Source of the DNA: Intoshia linei
Lineage: Eukaryota > Orthonectida > Rhopaluridae
NCBI GenBank assembly: GCA_001642005.1
Contig: LWCA01000192.1
Location: forward strand, 1-41,710
Direction of reading: 5' to 3'
Length of the DNA: 41,710 nucleotides
Below the pieces are notes generated by a model. That model saw only the letters and a list, made by a program, of their open reading frames with translations. It was not told the DNA's origin and ran no database searches. Each line of letters starts with the position of its first letter. Position 1 is the stretch's first letter. Position numbers and translations under genes: made by a program. Positions 28,101-40,100 of the stretch are shown piece after piece.

Positions 28101-31100
28101 GGCAGTAATCATTAAAATGACAGTTAAGCCTCCACTATTAGCCAAAATAAAGAATTCAACTAAATTTTTTGGCGAATATTGGATATAAATTAACGTAAAA
28201 TAATATATCAATTAAATTTAGTAAGTAAATTTAAAATATATTATATAATTAATAGTAACTATGAGCGATTAAAATTAAAATTTTAAATCACTTGATTATA
28301 ATCATGATCAAGTTGATATCCTTTTATTTTTCTTATAAAGCAACCTCCAGTTTTTTCACATGTTTCATGATCTTTCGTGGTATCCCACTTGAAAATATTA
28401 TACTAACAGGTTAAAAATTATATATAATGATAATTTTAAATTTAAAGTAAACTGTACCATTTTACTGTAATAAGAATAAAAATATCAAATTATTAATTTT
28501 AGAAAAGAGTAAAATTTATTTACATTTAAAATCATCTAAAATAAATGTATTATCACAATTTAATTTAATCAATTGATAGAAAGTAACAATACATTTTATC
28601 AACAATTGACAAGAGATGATTTGTCATTCAATTAAAATTTTTTTAATAGAATGTAATAAAAACATAAATATAAAATATAATTATAAACAAGATAATTCTT
28701 CATCCACAAAGTTTTCTACGATAAAAAAAAAAAAAAAAAAANNNNNNNNNNNNNNNNAAAAAATCAATTTATGAAATTTTTACCCATATCTCTTTTTGAA
28801 AACGAGTAGACGTTTAATGCAATTTTTTTTAATTGTAGGATGAATATTTACATATTCATTATTAATTTTTATCATGCCATTTGAAAAATATAGTTTGATA
28901 ATATATTAAAAGTTATTTTACATCGGGAATACGTATATTTCTGAGATTAAATTTTTGTATCTTTATCAACTGGACTAAGCTATATCAGATCAATCTTCTT
29001 TTTTTAATTGTAGGACTGTTAATTATTTCAAATTGTTTGTTTTAATAAAATAGTTTCGAAATAAAAAAAATGAATACTAAAGTGGCTTTTTGACCTCTCT
29101 TCTCTTGATCTTTTTAAAATTCTAGGATTATTTTCATTGTTTAAAAAAAGCGTAATCTTGGTTTTGATATAAGTATTTAATTAATATCGTAGTCGGTAAT
29201 TCACTTAATTAAATTACTGTAGTGTACTGTCATAATTATCAATTTAAATTTTATTTAGCTTGTTATGTGAATAATTATTCATTTCTTTTATAAAAGATGG
29301 TATTTTATTTTTTAAATTAGTTCAATTCAATTTAATATTATATACTACATGTAGTCGTGTGTAAATTTATTTGAAATTTATTGTAATTATGAATAGGGTG
29401 TTCAGCTGATATTATTACACAAGCTGTTAATTAATCATTTTAGTCTGTAATTATTTTTTTATTTGTACATTATACGATAAAGTAGAATCTACATTGTAAA
29501 TGTAGATCAACGGTCTCTAATAAATTTGTTTTGTGATATCAACACAAAAATCAAATTTTTACGCCTATTATTTTTCTCGAACATTTTAAATTTTATTTTT
29601 GTGATATTTTTCATACTTTTTTAAAAAAATTCTCGATAAAATTAAAGGTTAATTACATAGATAATTGCGTATGTTTAATATTCATGATTTAATTTTTTAT
29701 TTCGTTAGTTGGTATTTATGCATAACAACTTTAACATATTTAATAAATAACTCTTAATATTTAATATTTTAGCTTGTAAATTTAAAGTTAATATAATAAT
29801 GTTTTGTACATTGTGCAATGTACAGTGTAATACAGATATACAGATTTTGTATACTAATTTTAAAAAAGCAGTTGGTAACATTTTTATTAGCTATTAAAAT
29901 TATAAAAATTAATGATATAATATTTTATGACATGGTATAATAAATTTTAAAATAATAGTGAGTAATGTTTTATTATTAAATTAATATAATTATTACTACT
30001 AAATGTTAAATTATAATTAAAAATTAAATACACACATAAACTGTATGTATAATTAAACTTTACCTATTATATTTCAGTCGGTAATTTTTTAATTTTATTT
30101 CATATTTATTAAATTAATGAAAAATTAAATTATATAAACCGAAATAATAATAATAATAAATTATTTTATATAAAAAAAATTATAGAAGGTAAAATCATCG
30201 TCTTTAATCATTGGATCCGCAGATCCTACCGTTTGCTATAAGCTTTTTATTAATGTAAAAAGTTTATTTAAAATATGTTGGAATATTTAAGTTTGGATTT
30301 AAATTTAAATTTGTAATTTTTACATGTCATTTAAAGTTGAAATCTGGATCTGAAAATAATTGTATTTCATACAGAATTTTCGTGAGTCAAGTTTATGTAA
30401 AAACTAAGTGGGAAGTCTTTGTATAATTTACCAGTACATTAGATTTAATTGTTAACATTGTTTTATTTTAGAAATTTGTAATTTTTATTTTTAGATTTTG
30501 TACCTAGTGTCGAACATACCGTACCCTCGACCCTCCTCGGATGGATAATTTTATTTTGTAAAATGTAAAAATGGAGCCTGATTTTACCAAAACTATCCTT
30601 GAATACCATAACCATTTTGTTTGTTACGTTTAAAATGTTAACCTTATAGCTCTATAGAGGTGGCTAAGGGCTATATAACACTACAAATTGTTTGTGATTT
30701 TTTTGTTAGGCATATTTTTCATTTTTAATGGCCGACAGCTGGCTAGATTCGCTTCTATTGTACCTTATGTTTTATTATTTAAAATAGTGAAGATAAGTAA
30801 ATATCACCATATGATTATTATATTTATCCAGAATTATGTGCACATATAAATTATTTTTTCAGTTATAATTTTAATTATGCATAATCAAATTTATACTTTA
30901 AGTCGATATTCATAAATTACGGTGGAACTTATAATATTATTCTTAATTTAGTTCAAAGTAAGTTTTGAAATTCTATTTTAATTATAAGCAGTCATTTATT
31001 ATATTTTAATATTTAGAAATATTAACTAAAGGTACACTAATTGCATTTTATATAAATTTATAATTTTTTAGTGGATGATAATAAAGGTAAATATAAATTT

Positions 31101-34100
31101 AATGATATGTAATACACATTGTGTATGATAAAGTGTTTAAATAATTTGAAACATTTTGTCATTTCCAATGACTCAATTACGCCGAGAACGTGACAGAGTC
31201 AATGCTAATTTGTTTTATAACTATGTAAAACTGTCCTCTTAAAATCAAATTATTGTTGTATTAATATATTTATTTTAGTAGGTAGTGATTATACATTTTA
31301 ATTTATGGCTTGTGTGTTTAAACCAGTGTTTCCCAACCCATTTTGCGTTATCGGCCATTTTTTAGAATTTTATTAAATATATTATTTTTATCGCCAAGTA
31401 AAAATAAAATTTTAATTTTGAAAGTAACGTTATATTATAGTATATATTTTATGCATGAACAAATAGATTTATTTTTTTTTCAACTAAATCAATTTTTCAC
31501 CAACAGTATGATCTTTTCCGCCTTTTGCGATAAGATGCCATTAATCCATTTTTATTTGATCATAAAATTATAATAATTGTAAAAATTTTATATTTATCGT
31601 CATATCTTTAGTATATTATAACTAGGGCGATTATTTTTTTAACTAGGGCAAATTTTGATATGTTCATAGACATCAAATTAAATCAACAACCTTAAAAACT
31701 TACATTTTCGAGTTTAATTCCTAAATTTCCAGTTTTTTAAAAATGAAAAAAGTCACAGAATTTTATAAAATATAAATTCTGGGTAGTTTTTAAAATCGTG
31801 AGTATCATAAATTACAACTTCAAAAACTTAAAATCAAATAAAAAGTGGCCCTCGATATAGCAACTGCTGTTTGCAGTATTGAATCTATTGTACTCCGAGG
31901 TACCTCTTCTGGAGTCTAGGCAAAAAATTTTTAAAATGGGAGCCTCATTTTTTCAAATTAAATATTAAAAAAAAATATCTTTGAATATTATAATTATTTT
32001 GTGTGTTAAATTTAAAATATAAAGTCAAGATCTTTAGAGAGGTTGGTAAGTACAATATGACACAAGCCATCGTTTTCGAAACAAATTTTTTATGGGCCTA
32101 CTTTTCATTTTGTAGGTGACCTCGAATTGGATAGGTTCGGATCAGGCTGTTTGTGCCAAGTACATAACAGTAAACTTTACTAGAGTTAGCGTGACTAAAC
32201 CAAGCTATTAATATTAATAATATTGTTCAAAATTAATATTAAATCAATCTAAAGTATTTATAATTCCAATCAATTCGTGAAATTTCCCTGGTCATTTCAA
32301 AATATCGCAGATTCCATCAAATTTTCGATGACCCACAAGTGGGTCTAAACCCACGATTGGGAAACACTGGTTTAGGGTACGTAATGATTCAATTAAATTA
32401 GTATACTAATTGGTAATTGTAGTTACTGAAAAATCAATACTTGTATCAATTCTATTTTAGAAAACTTGGAAAACGGTAAATTAAATTTTCTGTAAATTAC
32501 TATAAATTATGTCAAATATTTCATATTTCAATTTAGAAAGTTGGGATAACGGTAATAATATTAATTTATAACATAAAATTGAGATGAATGTGATTTTAAT
32601 CGTCCTGTATTCCAGTAAAATCATATTTCCGATCACTAGTTCTACTTGAGAAATAAAGAATTGAGAGGGCCTAGAAATTTAAAAATTAATGATGTATAAT
32701 ATACATCATATATCAATCATACATCAATATGCTTAAGATTTAATTACAAAGTGTTGGTCAAAGATATGTAATTCATACCCTAAACTCGAAAAAAAAGCTA
32801 TTGTATTTTTCTTACTTTTCGCATGAACGTATTAAAATATATAAATGTATATGAATGTGGATTTTACTCTAGGGAAATTTTTTTAGCCATATTTTGAAGG
32901 GGGTTTTTAAAGATATTTTTTTAACCATATTTTCAAGTGGTATTTTGTGGAAATTGAAGAAGTCACTTATTCAGATTGAAATTTTTTATGTGTCTTAACA
33001 GGATATAACTACTATCTGCAATTTTTTTTAAATTAGGGTTGTTTTCATTTTAAAAAAAAAAAATGTGGGGTTTTGATCGTAAAAATTATCATTAAATTAA
33101 ATCGTTAAATATACATTTATTGACCAAATTTTTAATATTTAATTTAGGCATGAATGAAATACGTAAATATAATAATCATTATAATAATAACAACGTTGAC
33201 TTTTATGTACTACATAGTACGTACAAACATCACCTAGCTCTGACGAGGGCACATTTTTATTCTACCAAAAAAAGAAATTCACGTTGAAAATCTATTTAAA
33301 AATCCTACTATTCACTATTATCTATCCTTTAAATGAGTTGTTTCCAAATTTGTTTCAGGTAAAACCTGGTTAGAATTGACTTTATTCTATAATAACGAAA
33401 AATATATATTCTTAAATACATATTTTTCAAAATGACAATATTAGATAGAATTTTTCTAATGGAATAAAAATACCTAAAATGATTAATATATCAATTTAGA
33501 GGAAATTAACGAAAGTAAATATATAAATTTATGATATAAATTGAAATTAATCTAAACTTGTCAAATATGTCAAAAAAATCATATCAAAACTCACAACTTT
33601 TGAGTCAGATGACGAATTCGGTAGTGAAAATTTTTTGAACGTTTTAAATCGATTGTATGTTTTATCCACCTAATAAATATATTACATTGCCCTAAATCTG
33701 ATTTATAATTTTTAGAGGTGTTTTTCTAATAATATTTTTAAATCACACCCAACATTTCTGATTCGTGATTGTTAAAATTTTTACATTGGAAACTTTGAGA
33801 ATGTGTTTATACAAATTTTATAGGAAAATAAAAAATTTTAACCAATTAAAGAGAAAATACTGTATTTTTAGTTTCAAACTACTTACAAAACATTACCGCA
33901 GGATTTTTTCTTTAGCATATATTACATAATTAATAAATTTAGATATAATTTTGATTAGTAAATTATCATAACTTGATATTGTATATAATATTTTATAAAG
34001 TATATTTAATAGAATAATTATACAATCATTTTTATTATATTTAAATTATTCTTATATTAATTTTAAAAGACTGTAATAATTCAATTTGATTTTCGTGATA

Positions 34101-37100
34101 ATTATTATTACTATGAATGCTCAATTTAACAAACACAACGTTACCTGAATTTTATGTTAATTTAAAATTTTAAAGAAGTTTAAGTACATTCCCAAATTTT
34201 AAAAAAGTTAAGGTATGTCTGTTTAATGTATCCTTTTATTTAAAATAATTAAAAATCCATTAGAGATACATTAATTGATAAGGATAAAGGTTATAATATA
34301 TAATAATATATTATAACCTCATAACAATAGTAGAGTCTTAAAGAAAAGAGATATAATACTTTTTTATTTTTTTTTACTTTTATACTTTTATAATATTTAT
34401 TTTTAATGAAGAGTTAAAAAAGGGATGAAGGTTAAACTTTATCCCGCTAATGTTCTCAAAATAAACATGTTTTTAGATTATTGTTTACAGAACATTACAA
34501 CTTACTCTATATTTTATTAAATCAAAAAAAAATCTAATAATATATTATTATCTATCATCCCTGCGAAAATAAATATTTTATAACCGTTGGTTGATGTTTC
34601 GAAAAATCATGAATATTAAAAGATTTTTTATATCATTTTCAATTTGAAATTTAAAGCTTTTGTTTTATTACTAAAAACTTGGCTTGGTCATAAAGTATTT
34701 TCCATCAAATGTATAATATTGTCATTGAAAATAATATAAATTACTATACTGGGGTGACTGTATTAATATAATAAAAACAAATGCTCCTAAAATGGAACAA
34801 TGGAGGTTTCCCAGTAAGTTTTTACAATTATGTTTACATTTACAATTATTTTGAATTTGAAAAATGTAATATTTCCGTACAAAATTATCAAATGTTTGTG
34901 TTGATTAAATTGAGGGTTGACTGTATTTATCTAAACTAATTAATTATGAAAAATCGTAAAATTCAGATACTAATTTAAGACACATAGCAAGTAAAATTAT
35001 ATTTAATATTATAAAATTTATGTATGATGAGACATCATTTGATGCGTAAAATTTCATTAAGTCGTAAAAAATTGGAATGTATGCTTTCTTGTGCGCGTAA
35101 ACATTGGATTTAATTGCATGGTTCAAAAATAAAAAAAATTTATTATTAATAATTTTGTACGAATATATTTTTACTGAGTTATACAATGGCAAAAGTGTAT
35201 CCATAATAATCTATATTATTGATAGATTATATATAAAAGCAAACTTTGATAAAATTACCATAGGAATAGAGAAGTCAATAAGTCAATGGCTTAATTTTCT
35301 ATACATCTTAAACTTATTGATGAAAAATTTGTTTTTTTATTACTTTTAATACTTTTTATTATTGCTTTTTTGGCTTTCTTTGGCTAATACATAATTGGTA
35401 TTTTTAAGTATTTATTAAATTGTACTGAATATATATTATCACTATAGGAGACTAAAAAGAGCACTTTTGAAATGATAAAACACGTATAAAAATAATAAAA
35501 TGTATGATACTAATTTTAATGATCATTCATTATAGCTAAGTGCATTATCTTTATGACATAATCGTGCTAAAACTGTGTTTTTTATATTTTAATTATATTT
35601 GAAATTGTTAAAAAACATTCATCAATGACATGTCATATCATTTTAGTGTAAAATAATATTTTGATCGCTTTACTCGTTTGTGTCTACTCTGATTATCACA
35701 TTGAAAATGACAAAATAGGTTTTTATAATTTTATTTTTCTGTTATTTATGCATAATTAATAAATATAATAATATAATAAATCAAATTATCAAATTTTCTA
35801 TGCCCAAAAATGAACAAATCAGACTCGTTAGTGCTTAACGCCATTTTATTTATTACATGTACTATATGTAATAATAATATGTAATAAGTATGTATGTTTA
35901 ATTACATTAAATATTTTTATTTGTCGTTCCAATTTTACAGTCTTCGGTTTTTGGAAACACTACCACGTACTGTACATTTATTCACTTTTAAAACAAATTG
36001 TTTTGTATTATTCTTTTTTAATCGTACTTTTTTATAGAAAAAGTTGCATTAAGTCAATTTTTTTTTAGAGTCAATAAAAAATTTGCCCTAATTATAATAT
36101 AATTATATATTGTTTTCACTGTTTAAATTACCAATATTATCAATTTATGTTATCTTTCTTAACGACTACAAACAGCATATCAAAATATTATTTGTATTTT
36201 CACGCTTTTAATTAATTAATTAGAGTTTTTTATACATAGTATATGAAATAGTACAGATATACAAAGTATATAAATGTATATAAAAATAACAATTGTTTTT
36301 ATTATAATTATATTATTTAAATATCCTTATTAAAGTCAGTAAGTTGTAAATAAAGTTAAGTTATAGTACAATCAATTACATTGATACATTTAGAAAGTAA
36401 ATATTTTGAAATTCATACAAATACGTATGCAAGTATATATAAACCAGTAAGTGTATGATCAAATTAAAAATTTAAATATATATTCTAGTTAGTAATAAAT
36501 TAAAATACATCAATAAATTGAACATTATATCAATTACATACATACAGTGCGCGTAATAAACATAGGAAACCCCGATTTATATTATTTTTTGGTCTATTAA
36601 CATTAATTTTCATGAATATTTCATCTCCATTAAAAAAGGAATTTAAAAAGTACGCTTGTTGATACCATTATTTTTCTTCTGCCACCTTTATATGAAAAGT
36701 TATCACACAAATCGCTAATTAGCCGCGCAATAAACATAGGCACCTTAAATTAAAATAATTTGTCTTTTCTCCTTTATTGACCACAACTTCTAGGCATCTA
36801 TTTTTCATTGTCAATACTAACTTTTCAATAGTATCTATATGGATATTTTTCCATTCTGTCAATATTATTTGCGTCAGCTGATACCTATTTTTAAATTGCC
36901 TGCCATTTTTGTATAAGGACCTTGCCAAAATTCCCCATAAGTTTTCTATTGGGTTAAGGTCAGGAGACTTCGATGGCCAGTTTATTACATTAACAGAATG
37001 TTCTTCAAACCATGTTTTAACAATACAAGAAGTGTGGATTGGAGCATTATCTTGTTGAAAAATGTAATTTGTACCATAATGAAAGTGAGCAAATGGAAGT

Positions 37101-40100
37101 AGAAATTCAAATAAGGTAAAAATATAATCCTCAGAGTTTTGATTTTTATTCAGAATCGCCAATTTGGATTTGCCTTTCTATGAAAATGCTCCCCAGACTA
37201 TTACCGATCCACCTCCACTTTGCCGCGTAAAGTAAACTTCTTTTTCCTTTCGTAGATCATGCCAATAAAACTGGAATTCATCAGGACCGTTTGATCAAAT
37301 CAGTCCAAATTGAATTTTTTTTTATCCGAGAATATCACAGAATTTTAATGTGTATCCAAATCCACGTATTTTCTGACAAAAAAAATCTTATTTTCTTTAT
37401 GAGCTTTTGAAAGGACCAGAGCATGATGTCGTTTACTCCATTGAAGGTGGGAACAATTACTTATTACCTGTTGAACGGTACAGAGCTTCACGTCTAATTC
37501 TGCATTTTGCATAATGTTTCTAGCTGTATATTGACCGCTTAAAGCCTCACGTATAATATGAAACTCCGTTCTTGAAGTAAGTTTCTTGGGCCTACCTGGA
37601 CTTTTTGACTTTCCATATGACTCTGGGTTGTGTATAAACCTCGATACCACATTTCTAGACCTTTTAATCTGCTTAGCAATGTATTTGTGTGATTTATTTA
37701 TTGTTTTTAATGCCATAATTTGACCTTTTTCAAAATCAGTTAAAAATACAACAAGCGTACTTTTTAATTCCTTTTTTAATAGAAATGAAATATTCATTAA
37801 AATTAATGTTAATAGACCAAAAAATAATATAAATCGGGGTGTCCTATGTTTATTGCGCGCAATGTATATTAAAAATATGTATAAATATAATAATATGTAT
37901 AAAATGGTTTTAATATGTGTTGTTACGATTCTAAGGAATCGTAAATCACTGAAATCGCTCGATGTTAGGAACCCGGAATCAGTAAAAAAATAACGCTTAC
38001 GTTTCTTTGGGAAATACGATAGTAATTAGTTTAAAAAAACTAAGTTTTTTTAAAATTAGATAAACTTGCTCAATATTATTTTTTTAATTTATTATGTATT
38101 TATATCATAAATAGTACATAACTTGGCATATAATGAGGAATTAAATTACATACTATTATAATTATGTATATATAATAAATAATATATATAAATAATAATT
38201 ATGTTATTATCTTATATATAAAATGAAGAGCTTTTTTTCCTGTCTAATGTATATACTATCTACAATGTATATTATACATACAATTATATTATTTTTATAA
38301 GTATACTATAAAATTTTTATTGTTAAAATACCATATAGTGCGTAATTTTTAAACTTATTTTATACATATAGTGGATCCACTATTAACCGCTGATTCCGTT
38401 ATTCACTAAAAAAACTAGTACTTTTGATTTTTAGTTTTTTTGTATAAAATTTTTACTTTTAATTTTTATTTTTTTTATATAAAACCTCCGTTATTCGCCA
38501 GTTTCCACTGTTCGATAAAAAATTTTTCAAATTAATCGAAAAAATAAAATAAATTGTATTTGCAAACCGCGAGTATATAGAAAAAATGTTAATATATCAT
38601 GATCTTTAAATTTGAAGAATTATATAACTTGTGATATGTGAATAAAATACCGTTTTCACTATTAACAACAGTAAAATTCATCTTTATAATGATATAAATA
38701 TGTATACTAAATTGATAAACATTTTCATAAAAACTGGGTCTATTATTCTCCAAAAATTGTGCATCCAGATTTAGGCAAATTCTGAAGGCTTCACTAAACA
38801 GACTAATTCGTCAATAATTATCTATAGTCTCTATATCAGTGCTTCCCAAACTATTTATGTTCATGGCGCAAAAAAATAAGTAAAAAATTGCGGCGCACTG
38901 TATACATTGCCTATATTTCTATCTTTAAAAATGTGTATTATCACAGTTGTTCTCAAACGTTTTTAATAAGGGTTCCCGTCAAATGCAATAATTATTAATT
39001 TTTTTATGATGAAAATTTTGAAAGATGATAATAATTACCGAAAAAAAATATTTTACACTTTGTTTTAGTGTATTTATAAAACGTATGTACTTTATGCATT
39101 AAAATTTAATGATTAGATAGACATTTTTATAATTTTAAATTATAGATCGTTAAAATAAATAATCAAAATTTAAAAAAAAACACAGATTCAGGTGCCGGCG
39201 CACCATTTGGAAGCACTGCTCCATATATACATATATACTGTATACTTTATAATATAGTACAGAGTTTATATTATATAATTATAATTTATATACGTTTTAT
39301 TTAGGATTAGGTATTTTATTTATTTTAAATAAATTCTCATACAATTGACAATCATCTTATATGTAGTTAGTAATTAAAAATATGTTACAATTTATTATAC
39401 GTTTTTAAAAAAAATGTAATTACATTGGACTACGATTATGTCAATGTACCATGAATTGAAATTGAATTTGAATGAGCCATTAAAAAATGGTTATGTGCTG
39501 GAAATCAATTTAAATCGTTTTCCATTTGGCAAAACGTTTTAAAAGTGATTATACTGTGTAAATTTTAAAGGAAGCTTTTGTAAGTTTTCACATATAAATA
39601 AATTTTTTATTTTGGGGTGTTTACCTGCACAAATAATCGTCAACTAAACATATTTTTCAAGTAACTTTCTATGAAAGAGGAGGGAATATCAATTTAATTG
39701 AATTAAGATTGCATAAAATAAAAATCGACTGTCAAAGGTTTATTTTTCATTTTTTTCGTAGTCTTTTGGAGAAATTTGATATTATATTTCTGTATTATAG
39801 TTAGTAATTTAATATATTTTAAAATTAATAACATTAGTATGTAACTAAATTATAATATTATATTTATATTATATTTATTATTATTATAAATGTAGATGGT
39901 TATTAAATTAATATTTATAATAATATTTATTTATGAAAAATGATAATAATCAAAAACAGTTGGTATATTATTTATGTTAACAGATTTAATTATGTATTAC
40001 AATTTATAATTATAATTAAAAAAGTATCACTGTCAAGTTACACCTTTCATGATTAAACATTCTGTTCATCATTATTCATTATACCCTACCATAAAAAATA

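Larger units (their letters stand above)
31072..33514 (+). other. Micro-exon cluster 10 with four 15-nt exons
   Basis: Four 15-base units have the same acceptor and donor layout: 31072-31086, 32461-32475, 32537-32551 and 33500-33514, each followed by GTAAAT or GTAATA. A 3-base unit, TAG, is at 31279-31281 (donor GTAGTG). Read in phase 1, with the preceding base completing the first codon, they give L-D-D-N-K, E-N-L-E-N, E-S-W-D-N and E-E-I-N-E: coherent acidic/Asn-rich pentapeptides without stops. The second and third resemble each other, both starting AAA and ending AACG. The hAT element 31324-32369 sits between the first and second. Confidence 0.6.
34070..36491 (+). other. Micro-exon cluster 11, sparse
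   Basis: Units at 34070-34072 (ACT), 34988-34990 (CAA), 36336-36338 (TCA, followed by GTAAGT), 36394-36396 (AAA), 36448-36450 (TAA, donor GTGTAT, doubtful because the next interval would be only 38 nt) and 36489-36491 (TTA). The Tc1 element begins 50 bases after the last. The stretch 35.4-36.3 kb holds a family A fragment and no unit. Confidence 0.4.

Noticed and set aside
31343-31573. Frame of 76 codons at the left of a hAT element
   Set aside because: Starts inside the terminal repeat and shows no transposase motif.
32402-32412. 11-base interval between AG and GTAATT
   Set aside because: Breaks the multiple-of-three rule. The adjacent AATTGGTAAT looks like a TTG unit whose acceptor AG has become AA, so it may be a dead unit.
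34944-35349. Two overlapping opposite-strand frames
   Set aside because: Both are Ile/Tyr/Phe/Lys-rich as expected from AT-rich DNA, show no family motif and overlap each other.
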